A stretch of 64,000 bases of DNA, from NCBI GenBank assembly GCA_946481965.1, contig CAMLPN010000004.1:1-64000 (forward strand). Direction: 5' to 3'. The notes below the pieces were generated by a model. That model had not been told where the DNA came from. It made no database searches and saw only the letters and a list, made by a program, of their open reading frames with translations. Shown here one piece after another: positions 10,346-18,637 of this stretch (position 1 is its first letter; each line of letters opens with the position of its first letter). The DNA is from an uncultured Neisseriaceae bacterium (GTDB taxonomy: Bacteria > Pseudomonadota > Gammaproteobacteria > Burkholderiales > Neisseriaceae). A program made the translations under genes and the position numbers.

Positions 10346-10711
10346 TTAATGCAATATATCAATAATACTACGCGCAGCTCTTCTGGCATCAAGCAAAATA
10401 AGACCTAATGTAGCGCTTTCATTGGCCGTTACGGCTAAAACATTGTTATCTCCAGCCTGTATCAGTAAAACATAGCCATGTTTACCTTTAACCATAACTT
10501 GTTCCAGATCATCACATTGCAATTCACGAGAAGTACGGTTACCTAACGCCAGTAATGCAGCAGCCATCGCACCAACTCGATCTGGATCAACACCATTCGG
10601 TAACAAGGTTGCAACCGGCAAACCATCGGTAGAAATTACAGCAGACGCAGTAATATCAGCCGAAGAGTCATTCAAATCACTTAATACCGAAACCAGTAAT
10701 TTTTCTTGCAT
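10346..10711 (-). CDS. Roadblock/LC7-domain protein (MglB-like)
   Basis: Small 121-aa protein made almost entirely of a Roadblock/LC7 fold, with the pattern ASAVISTDGLPVA near the N-terminus and a long helix (GAMAAALLALGNRT). In Myxococcus, MglB of this family is the GTPase-activating partner of the polarity switch MglA. It lies at the end of a cluster whose third gene encodes an MglA-like GTPase, so it is probably that GTPase's partner. This pairing is inferred from context. The gene is followed by a clear terminator. Confidence 0.85.
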   Translation of the reverse strand: MQEKLLVSVLSDLNDSSADITASAVISTDGLPVATLLPNGVDPDRVGAMAAALLALGNRTSRELQCDDLEQVMVKGKHGYVLLIQAGDNNVLAVTANESATLGLILLDARRAARSIIDILH

Positions 10712-10732
10712 CTTGATATCTTCCTAACGATG

Positions 10733-11392
10733 TTATTCATTTGTTGATTGAACGTGTTCAGCATCCAACAAATATAGTCCTCGTACCAGAGTGACAAAAG
10801 CTTCACTATTGAGTAGTGGTTGACCAGCAGTTACCAAAATATTTTTGTTTTTGCCGATATAAAGAGGGAAAAAGGTCAACTCACTTTGGCCAGCAGGATC
10901 ACAAATACCAACAGCAGTATTATAAATATTGAGATTATTTTTAATCAGAAGATTATTTTTTTCTGATAATCTTATTGCTTCACTAGCCAGATTAGCTACT
11001 TCTTCAGCAGTTTCGTGGTTAAAACCAACATTAGCAAAATAAAAGCCATTCTGATCTACTAGTAAAGCTCTGTGACTATCAGATAATTGTCCAAGTATAT
11101 CTTCAAAAACATCAGAAGTAACTTCAACTATCTGAGAACTGGGTATGGCTTCGCCATAAAGAAACTCCAGACGCTGTAATCGGTACAATAAACTTAAAGC
11201 AGTATGCGTATCCTCAGTTTCTGCCCATTCTTTCAAACGTTCTTCTGTTAATTTGGCATTAACATCTGCTCGCAAGATATTAGCCAGTAATTTACGACTG
11301 GCACTGGGACTAGTACTGGAAACAGCATAGAATGCACCTGCAGGCATAACCTTAGGGTATAAATCATTATGTAACTGTAATGTAGAATCCAT
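10733..11392 (-). CDS. Uncharacterised protein, probable divergent Roadblock-like fold
   Basis: 219 aa, not recognised as a named family. The second half contains a pattern like a Roadblock core: RALLVDQNGFYFANVGF, then a helix with ETAEEVANLASEAIRL, then strands ending in KNKNILVTAG. No signal peptide or membrane segment is present. It lies six bases from the GTPase gene upstream and 21 bases from the true Roadblock gene downstream, so it is probably part of the same complex. The fold assignment is tentative and would need structure prediction. Confidence 0.7.
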   Translation of the reverse strand: MDSTLQLHNDLYPKVMPAGAFYAVSSTSPSASRKLLANILRADVNAKLTEERLKEWAETEDTHTALSLLYRLQRLEFLYGEAIPSSQIVEVTSDVFEDILGQLSDSHRALLVDQNGFYFANVGFNHETAEEVANLASEAIRLSEKNNLLIKNNLNIYNTAVGICDPAGQSELTFFPLYIGKNKNILVTAGQPLLNSEAFVTLVRGLYLLDAEHVQSTNE

Positions 11393-11398
11393 CTTATC

Positions 11399-11935
11399 TT
11401 ACCCTTCCAACCCCGGATCAATGGAATACAACATTGCAGTAACCAATTGTTTTACATCGTCTTCATTACGAGCATCGATTTCAAATACTGGGACATTCAT
11501 ATTATGTTGCGCCAAATATTGTTGGTAAACTTCAACACCTGGCTGTGAATTTAAATCCATTTTAGTCACCCCTACTACTACAGGAGCATCTTCAAGTAAA
11601 TCATGAAAAGAAGTAAGAAAGAATTTTAAATCTTTCAGCGGATTCGGTCGAGTATTATCGAGAAGCAGAATCAATCCCATACTGCCTTTACTTAAGATAC
11701 TCCACATAAAATCAAAACGTTCCTGACCAGGCGTACCATATAAATGTACCTTTGTATTGGCATCTAGTCTGATTACGCCATAGTCCATTGCAACTGTGGT
11801 ATAACCTTTTCGATCCTGTGTCATATCTGATGCACTAGCATCAGTTTGTATCGGTGGATCATCCGATAACGCAGCGATAGCAGTTGTTTTCCCAACCCCT
11901 ACTGGGCCAGTAAATATAATTTTATTTTCAACCAT
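11399..11935 (-). CDS. Small Ras-like GTPase, MglA-type
   Basis: 178-aa single-domain GTPase. The P-loop is GPVGVGKTT at about residues 10-18. The G3 switch reads GTPGQERF, lacking the usual Asp of D-x-x-G, as in MglA (TVPGQ). G4 is TKMD. There is no membrane anchor. MglA-type GTPases set cell polarity or control type IV pili in other bacteria. Its neighbours are Roadblock-type proteins (likely regulator or effector), a receiver-like protein and a TPR membrane protein. It is probably the switch of this system; the process it controls cannot be read from the sequence. Confidence 0.87.
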   Translation of the reverse strand: MVENKIIFTGPVGVGKTTAIAALSDDPPIQTDASASDMTQDRKGYTTVAMDYGVIRLDANTKVHLYGTPGQERFDFMWSILSKGSMGLILLLDNTRPNPLKDLKFFLTSFHDLLEDAPVVVGVTKMDLNSQPGVEVYQQYLAQHNMNVPVFEIDARNEDDVKQLVTAMLYSIDPGLEG

Positions 11936-11947
11936 GATTGCTCCTGC

Positions 11948-13099
11948 TTAGGTATTTTTGCCACGCAAGCGACCCATCAAACGTGCCAGTAAACCTTTTG
12001 GCTTGCGTACAACGTTTTCGGTATCCTCTGCCGTTTCATCATTCTCAGCTGTAGACGAAGCTGAAGGTGAGACTTCTTTGGTCAGAATCATTTCTTGCTC
12101 TTGTTGTATTGCTGAATGAGTCAGCGGCTGTTCAATTTCAAGTACACCTATTGAATAGGTGGCAGCAATATAATTTACAACATCATCTAATGACACTGGT
12201 AATAATTTATAAAGCATATTTAGTGCCACAGGGCTTCGAACCAAAAAAGCGGATAAACGGATAGCTTCAGGTAAATAAGCCAGACGAGTTAAATTTGGCC
12301 AAGCCTTTAATTTAACAATAGTATTTGCTGTAATCGGATCAACCAAACGGTTTCGAGAAGTCCAAATGGATAGCTGCCAGATAAAAGATTGTAGTTTCAG
12401 TTTAGCTTTGGCATGCAGCTGAGCTTTCGAAGTAGTAGACGGGACAACACGAGTTTGCCACTCAACATTATCAAGCTGGCATAATTTTTGTAATGCGTCA
12501 CTTTCAATTACCAATAAAACTTTAGCAATATCGGGAAATACGATCAATATAGGCTTCCCCTCATGCAAGATGGCTGTATCGTCTTTTTGTTGTGATAGAG
12601 CCTGCACTAAGCCCAATAAAGTATGCTTAAGATGGAATCGTTCAATAGTGATTGAATGTCCAGAATTATTTGATTCTTTTCGCGCGTCATTACTATCTGG
12701 TTTATTTGCCTCTGATGCTTCAGACTGATTATCAGTTTTTTCGTCTGCTAGCCAGACACCATTACCTCGTTTTAAATTACGTAAGTTTTGAAATAAAGTT
12801 TCAAATTTAATAGGTTTACGTAAAAACGGAGCCGTTATTGAAGGTACCTGATGTGCAAAAAATACCACAACCGCATTTGGATAGGAATCTTTTGTTTTTT
12901 GCCAGGTAGCTTCTCCATCTTCTGCATCCCCATCCACCAGCACCAATTCAGGTTGAATATCTTCTTCCGGTTGTATCAAGTGGTAATTCACGCTATTGTA
13001 CATCTTAAAGGCCATGCGCAACATGGCTGCATGACGATCATCCACATTGACGAGCAAAACATGGGCAGTTTTTACTTTGGGTATTGAATTGTTCATCAT
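11948..13099 (-). CDS. Receiver-like domain protein of the GTPase cluster
   Basis: 383 aa. The first ~115 residues look like a degenerate response-regulator receiver: strand VLLVNVDD, a central LVLVDGD where the phosphoacceptor Asp would be, and FLRKPIKFETL matching the conserved Lys-Pro of the last strand. A Ser/Asn-rich low-complexity linker follows (about residues 120-148), then an unrecognised helical region, then a basic C-terminus (LLARLMGRLRGKN). It overlaps the upstream TPR gene by one base and is 12 bases from the GTPase, indicating tight coupling. I cannot assign a function to the C-terminal part. Confidence 0.75.
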   Translation of the reverse strand: MMNNSIPKVKTAHVLLVNVDDRHAAMLRMAFKMYNSVNYHLIQPEEDIQPELVLVDGDAEDGEATWQKTKDSYPNAVVVFFAHQVPSITAPFLRKPIKFETLFQNLRNLKRGNGVWLADEKTDNQSEASEANKPDSNDARKESNNSGHSITIERFHLKHTLLGLVQALSQQKDDTAILHEGKPILIVFPDIAKVLLVIESDALQKLCQLDNVEWQTRVVPSTTSKAQLHAKAKLKLQSFIWQLSIWTSRNRLVDPITANTIVKLKAWPNLTRLAYLPEAIRLSAFLVRSPVALNMLYKLLPVSLDDVVNYIAATYSIGVLEIEQPLTHSAIQQEQEMILTKEVSPSASSTAENDETAEDTENVVRKPKGLLARLMGRLRGKNT

Positions 13100-14574
13100 T
13101 AACTATGCACACCACCTTGGTTTATACGTTTCAATAATTGACTCATTGCCAATACAACTTCTTCAGGAGGCGTGTGAATTTGGGAGCGAATTATCTGTAA
13201 CATTTTTTCTAATCGACTCCATTCTTCAGCACGCTCATATAAGTCAAATAATGTAATGTAAAGTTGTGATTCCTGTGGATGAAGTAATATTGATTTTTCA
13301 AGCAATTCCATTGCTTCATCAAACTGACCATAAGTTAGTAAGGATTTCACGTCGTGCAATACACGATCTCCCGGTGTTTCTTCCGCACCATTATTTGCAT
13401 TGGTATTTTCAACCAGCGGTAAACGCTTGGCTTTAAGTGCACTGCTACTCATAGGCAAATAGCCATGAGTGATACCGATATCTCTAAGTACTGTTTCCCC
13501 AGGTTTGGTTTCAAGCTGCTCAAACATGGGATGTTGTCCTAAGCTATAACCCCAGCCAAGCATACGCTCTTTTACTTTATTGCCATACTTGCCCAAAGTA
13601 TAATAAAGATTCCATAAATGCTGGGCAAAGACATTAATACTGTTATGGCGATAATCCAAAGCCAAAGCGTCAATGATCAATCCAGCAGGCTTTTTCGATG
13701 TCTGAATGGCCTTATTCAGACATCTGATGGCGGTATCATAAGGCAGTTGTTCTTTTAATAAAGCGTAGCTGTTTGCTGGTTTGGAAAAACTCAGTAATAC
13801 TTCCTGCTCATCCTCACGAATTCTAAAATTACCTACATAACCCTGTACTAGTGGCTCAAGTGCCAGATCATCGACATAATGATCTTCTGCTAACGTCTCA
13901 GCCATTTGTGTGTCAGGTTTGAGGTCATGATTAACCCCAGCTTCTTTATCGGTATCTTTAACATCCCACTGTAATAAATCCTCTGCTAAAACACGCAAAC
14001 CCAGATGATTTTCATCTAAAGCCAAGCCCTGACGTATCAGATTTTCCAAAGTTTCCCGATTAAGATGAGCACGATAGCGATCAATAACTTCACTAACTAT
14101 GTCTGGATTTTTAGCTTGTATACCCAGACTAGTTAGCTCTGTTACCAGTGTACTGATCATAGCATCGCTTTGTTTGCTAGCGTTTTGCTCCAGATAAGTG
14201 GACAAAGATTCTGCAGCTTTTTGGAAATATCCAAACTGCTTATAAACTTTATATTCCGTCAAATGATCTACTGTTGCAACAGAAACAGTTGTATTATCAG
14301 TATTAGAAGCATTCCAATCCCAATCCTGTTTGGGTACAACTTTTTGCTGTTCAGTTTTCTCATTAGCAGGTGCTATTGCACTTTTTTCAGTAGAGGATTT
14401 TGTTTTTTTACGTGCAGTTGCACTATTCTTCTTAGTCTTAGTTTTACTACTCGATTTAGAAGAAGAATTTTTTTTCTGAGACTGAGGGCGCTCACCTGCT
14501 TTTTGTCGTTTTTTTATGACAAACAATAAAATCACCAGAACTATTAAAACGGGCACAATCAAAATTGGATCCAT
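13099..14574 (-). CDS. Membrane-anchored TPR protein, FimV-like architecture
   Basis: 491 aa. An N-terminal hydrophobic anchor (residues ~3-20, ILIVPVLIVLVILLFVI) is followed by a lysine/serine-rich linker to about residue 75. The remainder is a mostly helical cytoplasmic region with TPR-like repeats, especially near residues 400-480 (FDEAMELLEKSILLHPQESQ). The layout resembles the cytoplasmic part of FimV/TspA-type polar hub proteins, but no LysM domain is present. It is the first gene of the five-gene GTPase cluster and a plausible scaffold bringing the GTPase module to the membrane. Function is inferred from architecture only. Confidence 0.75.
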   Translation of the reverse strand: MDPILIVPVLIVLVILLFVIKKRQKAGERPQSQKKNSSSKSSSKTKTKKNSATARKKTKSSTEKSAIAPANEKTEQQKVVPKQDWDWNASNTDNTTVSVATVDHLTEYKVYKQFGYFQKAAESLSTYLEQNASKQSDAMISTLVTELTSLGIQAKNPDIVSEVIDRYRAHLNRETLENLIRQGLALDENHLGLRVLAEDLLQWDVKDTDKEAGVNHDLKPDTQMAETLAEDHYVDDLALEPLVQGYVGNFRIREDEQEVLLSFSKPANSYALLKEQLPYDTAIRCLNKAIQTSKKPAGLIIDALALDYRHNSINVFAQHLWNLYYTLGKYGNKVKERMLGWGYSLGQHPMFEQLETKPGETVLRDIGITHGYLPMSSSALKAKRLPLVENTNANNGAEETPGDRVLHDVKSLLTYGQFDEAMELLEKSILLHPQESQLYITLFDLYERAEEWSRLEKMLQIIRSQIHTPPEEVVLAMSQLLKRINQGGVHS

Positions 14575-14710
14575 AATTTACGCCCTTTTAATTATTTTAC
14601 TAGCATATAAGCGCATTATTAAATGCATGATTTTCATTTACAGTAATATTTTACTTACAATTATTAACAGAATATATATTTTACATGAGCTTGCGGTTAT
14701 TAGCTAGATT

Positions 14711-16018
14711 TTATTTTATCTGAGGTAACATGCCATTAGGTAGTAATTGCCATACATAACCTGGAAATTTCATTTTTCCAGCTAATGCCCCAGCCTCATC
14801 TCCGTATCCCCAAAAATAATCTACTCTTACGGCACCATTGATAGCACTACCTGTGTCCTGTGCCATTAGCAGACGATTTAAACCGTAGCCAGTGGTCGGG
14901 TGTGTGGTCGCTAAAAATAATGGTGCACCCAAACTAACAAAATGATTATCGACTGCAGCAGAATAACCACTGGTTAAAGGAACCCCTAGTGCCCCAATTG
15001 GCCCACTGCTAGGTTCTACTGAACTGCTGAAAAAAACATAACTTGGATTTTGACCCAATACTTCAGCTAGTTGCTGCGGATGTTGTTGTAGCCAAGCTTT
15101 AATCCCTTGCATGGAGGTCTGCGCTAATGGCAAATAACCCTTACTAGCCATATACTTTCCTATAGACACATAAGGATAGTCGTTTTTATTGGCAAACCCC
15201 AGTCGTAATATATGACCATCAGGCGTTTTTAATTGTCCAGATCCCTGTACATGTAAAAAGAAAAGTTCCACCGGATCATTGGCGTAACCCAACACAGGTG
15301 CCTTGTTATTAAGTGCTCCGGCATTAATCTGAGCACGTGTGTAATAAGGAACAAATTGATTACCCGCAATTCTTCCTTTCAAGGCTTTACTTTTTTCATT
15401 AATCGGAAAGGAAGCCAGATTAGCGATATAAGTACCATTTTCAGCTATTTCTCCACTATTTTTTCCCGTAAGTCGAATACGCACGTTCCCCTGTCTCTTT
15501 ATTGTAGATAACGGTACAACAATAAAATCTGAGGGGATACCATATATGGGAAAACGTGCCTGAGCAGTCTGCTTGGTATCACCCAACAACATCGGTTCAT
15601 AGTATCCGGTTACGGTACCGGCCAGTTGGCCATTTTGGCTAACTTGCCATGGAGTAAAGTATTGCTCAAAGAATTTTTTGGCCTGATGTTTATTTTTACC
15701 GGTATGCAGTGCCTGCTGGCAGACTACCTGCCAGGAGGGCTGGCCTTGCAGTTTGCGACAGCTAATTTTAAATGCTTCGAGGCTATGTTCAAAAGATTGC
15801 AGCGACCATTGCGGCAATGCATCATAAGATACCACTCGATAGCTGACACCAGCTTTTTGAGGAGTAAAGACATAATTAACTGGATGCGCTTGTCCGGTTG
15901 GTAAAACTATGGTGTTGGGAATCGGTGTTTTTTTATGTAATAAATTACACGCAGCCAACAACAAAGCACTACATAAGAGCAGGTAATAACGTATCTGGTA
16001 ATGATTCATGAGTGACAT
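14711..16018 (-). CDS. mltA: Membrane-bound lytic murein transglycosylase A
   Basis: Outer-membrane lipoprotein that cleaves glycan strands of peptidoglycan with 1,6-anhydro product, 435 aa. The signal peptide ends in a lipobox (LLAAC, Cys near residue 24). The MltA core is seen in GTVTGYYEP, and the C-terminal 3D domain in MAQDTGSAINGAVRVDYFWG, which contains the catalytic-type aspartates. The first Met (MSLMNHYQ) and the fourth residue Met are both possible starts. It marks the left flank of the microcompartment island. Confidence 0.94.
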   Translation of the reverse strand: MSLMNHYQIRYYLLLCSALLLAACNLLHKKTPIPNTIVLPTGQAHPVNYVFTPQKAGVSYRVVSYDALPQWSLQSFEHSLEAFKISCRKLQGQPSWQVVCQQALHTGKNKHQAKKFFEQYFTPWQVSQNGQLAGTVTGYYEPMLLGDTKQTAQARFPIYGIPSDFIVVPLSTIKRQGNVRIRLTGKNSGEIAENGTYIANLASFPINEKSKALKGRIAGNQFVPYYTRAQINAGALNNKAPVLGYANDPVELFFLHVQGSGQLKTPDGHILRLGFANKNDYPYVSIGKYMASKGYLPLAQTSMQGIKAWLQQHPQQLAEVLGQNPSYVFFSSSVEPSSGPIGALGVPLTSGYSAAVDNHFVSLGAPLFLATTHPTTGYGLNRLLMAQDTGSAINGAVRVDYFWGYGDEAGALAGKMKFPGYVWQLLPNGMLPQIK

Positions 16019-16681
16019 ATTCAGGTTGAAATATGGATAACATCAATAGAAAAAAATGTGTGCATTGATATTATGACAGGCTTAAGTTACGAAGAACAGG
16101 GGAAAAGAGCTATCGCTAACCATTTAAAATGGTAGATAACTTTAAACAATATGACAATATTATATTAACACAATGCCATCAGTTTTTTGGCTTCTAGGAA
16201 GGTGGCTTTCTGACTATAACTTAGACGAGTAAATTAATGATGTTTTTGCTATAGATAGCAATTGGGTGTTATTTATGGTTACCTATAGTTGATCAATATA
16301 AACATGTATTTTGTAATGGTAAAGATGTAGAGATAATTCATTTGTTGAGTTGTTCTCAGTATTACCTATCAACACAGATTTTTATAGTTGGTATTAAGAT
16401 TTAATAAAGCAAGATATCCACAATAAGAGAAAATTATGTTTCTAAAATAAAAAATAAATTATATTACATCTTGATGTATATCAAGAAAACTACATACACT
16501 TATTCAGTAGTTACATCTTGTGATAAAAATTTATCAGAATTTAATCTGTCTATTTATTTTTTTGTCTTATCAAAAAGCAGATGAGCGCCACTCTTCATTG
16601 AAATACATACATTTGCAATATAATAGATCAAATCCGAGCACGCTCGCCAATTCAGTAGACAATTTATTTTGAAAAAAATAT
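16019..16681. other. Intergenic region at the left end of the BMC island
   Basis: About 660 bp, AT-rich, without an obvious intact gene. On the minus strand at ~16574-16660 a short open stretch encodes a peptide ending NEEWRSSAF before a stop. It could be debris of a lost gene, but it is too short to identify. Contains the mltA promoter region. No mobile-element ends were seen. Confidence 0.4.
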
Positions 16682-17206
16682 TTATTTTTTTCCTTTAGGT
16701 GGTGATTTAGGTTTTTCTTTGACGTTTTTACTAACTATTTTCTTATCCTCTTCCGCTTTTGTTACTGGTATTTGCGTCTGAATCACCGTATTGTCTGGAA
16801 TAGGTTTAACTTCTTTTTCTTCAGTGGTAACAATAACCTCAATAGATTCTAATTTATCAACCTTAACTGTTTCAGGGCTAGCTGTTTCAGTCTTAATTGC
16901 TTCTGGCTCTTGTTTTTGGATTTTGGTATCTTGTGAATTTATAATGAGATCAATTCCTTCTGCCACTCGTGCAATCACTTTGGTAGCATAAACTTTACCA
17001 ACTTTAGTGGCAGCAATACTGGCGGCGGCAATAGCTGCATTAACAGCACCCACTTCACCTAAAATTTTCACTACGACCATGCCACCACCTTTTGATAACT
17101 CATAGCCAATTAAGGTGACATTAGCTGATTTTACTGCTGTATCTGCGGCAGCAATAGCTGCACTTAAGCCAACAGTTTCAATTAACCCGATGCTTTGTTT
17201 TATCAT
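16682..17206 (-). CDS. BMC-H shell protein with long charged C-terminal extension
   Basis: Hexamer-forming microcompartment shell protein. Residues 1 to ~90 are a standard BMC domain (IGLIETVGLSAAIAAADTAVKSA and a later GEVGAVNAAIAAA). The final ~80 residues are a low-complexity Lys/Glu/Thr/Val tail ending KPKSPPKGKK. Typical BMC-H proteins are 90-100 aa, so the tail is extra; tails on PduK or EutK-type shell proteins are the nearest precedent, but this one has no visible folded domain. It is 12 bases downstream of the BMC-T gene, last of a three-gene shell operon. It may tether cargo or bind nucleic acid; that is speculation. Confidence 0.88.
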   Translation of the reverse strand: MIKQSIGLIETVGLSAAIAAADTAVKSANVTLIGYELSKGGGMVVVKILGEVGAVNAAIAAASIAATKVGKVYATKVIARVAEGIDLIINSQDTKIQKQEPEAIKTETASPETVKVDKLESIEVIVTTEEKEVKPIPDNTVIQTQIPVTKAEEDKKIVSKNVKEKPKSPPKGKK

Positions 17207-17218
17207 AATCAGACCTAA

Positions 17219-18010
17219 TTAAATATAAGGAGTGGTGGTTGATTTTAAGGCGCTCGGATCAAGTGTCGATAACAAGTTCAGACCCACTTCTCGTGCTGCT
17301 ATCACTGCCTGACGAACTGCTCCTGAATCACCTGAGAATGTGAATATCACCTCATTACTGTAACTGGTTCCACTCGCTGGGCTTGAATAGCCTATTCCTT
17401 CTACTACCGCCGATTTCGCCGCCACATCCGCTATCACGACTCCTATCGCTGCCGGACAACCTACTGTCATCCCGAATGATTTACCTATTGGCGCACCAAA
17501 GGCTTTGTTTAATGCATAACTGGCGCGAGCAGTGTATTGAAACTCCAAATGTCCAGCTGGAGAACCATACACATCACCCATGGTTCGTTCTACTTCATTT
17601 AGCGATACTTCTACTGCACGACGTGCATCTGATACATCTTCTGCGCCAAACAGTACCAAGCTACCGTGACCGCCACCACCTTCTGTATCGCGTGCCAGCT
17701 CTACTTTTAAAATTTCACTATTGGTGGCTTTTACTGCCTCATCTGCGGCAAATATTTGCGGACCTGCACCTGTTCTGGCACCAAGAATACCGATTGAACG
17801 GTATTTTTTATCTATGCCCATTAACTCATGTAGTTGATTATCTACATTCGCTATGACTAAACCAATGGTATGTCCTGTCGCTGTGCCTACATATTCTGTT
17901 AAACCGCATCCGCTTAGATTTGAAGAGGCGACCTGTGACGTTCCTAATGATGGGGAGGTTTGTTTCCTTATCACCTCTGATACAATTTGTTCTACTAGAT
18001 TTTGACTCAT
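17219..18010 (-). CDS. pduB: Tandem-domain BMC-T shell protein, PduB-like (copy 1)
   Basis: Trimeric shell protein with two fused BMC domains, 263 aa, very similar to PduB (GLVIANVDNQLHELMGIDK and YRSIGILGARTGAGPQI correspond closely to PduB sequences I know). The N-terminus LVEQIVSEVIRKQ is an amphipathic helix like that of PduB, which connects shell to cargo. The ORF track starts at TTG six codons earlier, but GGAGGG precedes the ATG of MSQNLVEQ, so I use that start. The coding sequence is identical in protein to the copy at 30294-31085, with two synonymous differences visible. Confidence 0.93.
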   Translation of the reverse strand: MSQNLVEQIVSEVIRKQTSPSLGTSQVASSNLSGCGLTEYVGTATGHTIGLVIANVDNQLHELMGIDKKYRSIGILGARTGAGPQIFAADEAVKATNSEILKVELARDTEGGGGHGSLVLFGAEDVSDARRAVEVSLNEVERTMGDVYGSPAGHLEFQYTARASYALNKAFGAPIGKSFGMTVGCPAAIGVVIADVAAKSAVVEGIGYSSPASGTSYSNEVIFTFSGDSGAVRQAVIAAREVGLNLLSTLDPSALKSTTTPYI

Positions 18011-18031
18011 CTCAGCCCTCCTCTCCAATTA

Positions 18032-18316
18032 TCATTTCACTAAGGTGGTTGGTAATATTTTTTCCACTTCGGTATGAGGACGTGGAATAACATGGATAGA
18101 TACCAGTTCACCGACTTTGGTTGCTGCTGCTGAGCCTGCATCGGTGGCGGCTTTAACTGCACCTACATCGCCACGTACCATTACGGTAACCAGTCCTGAA
18201 CCAATTTTTTCATAACCCACTAAAGTGACATTGGCAGATTTGACCATGGTATCAGCGGCTTCAATTGCAGCCACTAAACCTTTTGTCTCAATCATACCTA
18301 ACGCTTCTTGTTGCAT
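18032..18316 (-). CDS. pduA: BMC-H shell protein, PduA/PduJ-like (copy 1)
   Basis: 94-aa hexameric shell protein with a complete BMC domain: [40 protein letters not shown] and the closing [10 protein letters not shown]. Probably the bulk facet protein and metabolite pore of the compartment. First gene of a three-gene shell operon, with the conserved upstream block described at 18397-18490. Protein and DNA are duplicated exactly at 31107-31391. Confidence 0.94.
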   Translation of the reverse strand: MQQEALGMIETKGLVAAIEAADTMVKSANVTLVGYEKIGSGLVTVMVRGDVGAVKAATDAGSAAATKVGELVSIHVIPRPHTEVEKILPTTLVK

Positions 18317-18396
18317 ATCAGCTCCTTAATATTTAATTGAACGTTGACTAATAATAAGTAACAACCAAATTGATTTTCTTCCTGTTATTTTACTAA

Positions 18397-18490
18397 GTGA
18401 CAGTAACACTTTTATGCATAAAGACTATGATAGGCTCTTATTTTCTAAAATGTTAAAACGAGTAATCACAAAAGTCTTGCCAATGTATGA
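18397..18490 (-). promoter_or_regulatory. Conserved promoter/operator region of shell operon 1
   Basis: Lies in the 321-bp gap between the histidine kinase gene and the BMC-H gene. Two islands are shared with the region upstream of the second BMC-H copy: a ~33-base block containing TTTATGCATAAAGACTATGA (one mismatch) and AAAAGTCTTG-CAA about 45 bases further upstream. Intervening sequence has diverged, so the islands look selected. The partly repeated GACTTTT / GTCTTTA elements would suit an AraC-type activator such as the nearby response regulator. Exact -10/-35 not assigned. Confidence 0.6.
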
Positions 18491-18637
18491 GACTATTTTG
18501 CCATTCAAGTCAACCTAGCAGCAAAATATTGCTAATAACTAAAACATTTTCTTATTTAATTACTAAGATGTTTATTAATATTAAATAGTTATCAATTTTA
18601 TTGTGACTTTATTTTGATCAATCCTGATTAATTTCAG

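Larger units (their letters stand above)
17218..18342 (-). repeat. Long direct repeat, copy 1 (BMC-H plus BMC-T cassette)
   Basis: About 1.1 kb nearly identical to 30293-31417, same orientation, offset 13,075 bp. Only two coding differences were visible by eye, both near the 3' end of the BMC-T gene and both synonymous. Similarity breaks down in the leader just upstream of the BMC-H gene. Two such copies could recombine and delete the intervening regulatory genes and dehydratase operon. Confidence 0.95.

Noticed and set aside
17383-17856. 157-aa plus-strand ORF (and its twin at 30458-30931)
   Set aside because: Antisense shadow of the BMC-T gene; its duplication follows from the duplicated gene and the composition is unlike a real protein.
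18440-18490. Sigma-54 promoter upstream of the shell operon (TGGCA-type element)
   Set aside because: The GG-N10-GC spacing is not met and the element reads TGTCA in the second copy.
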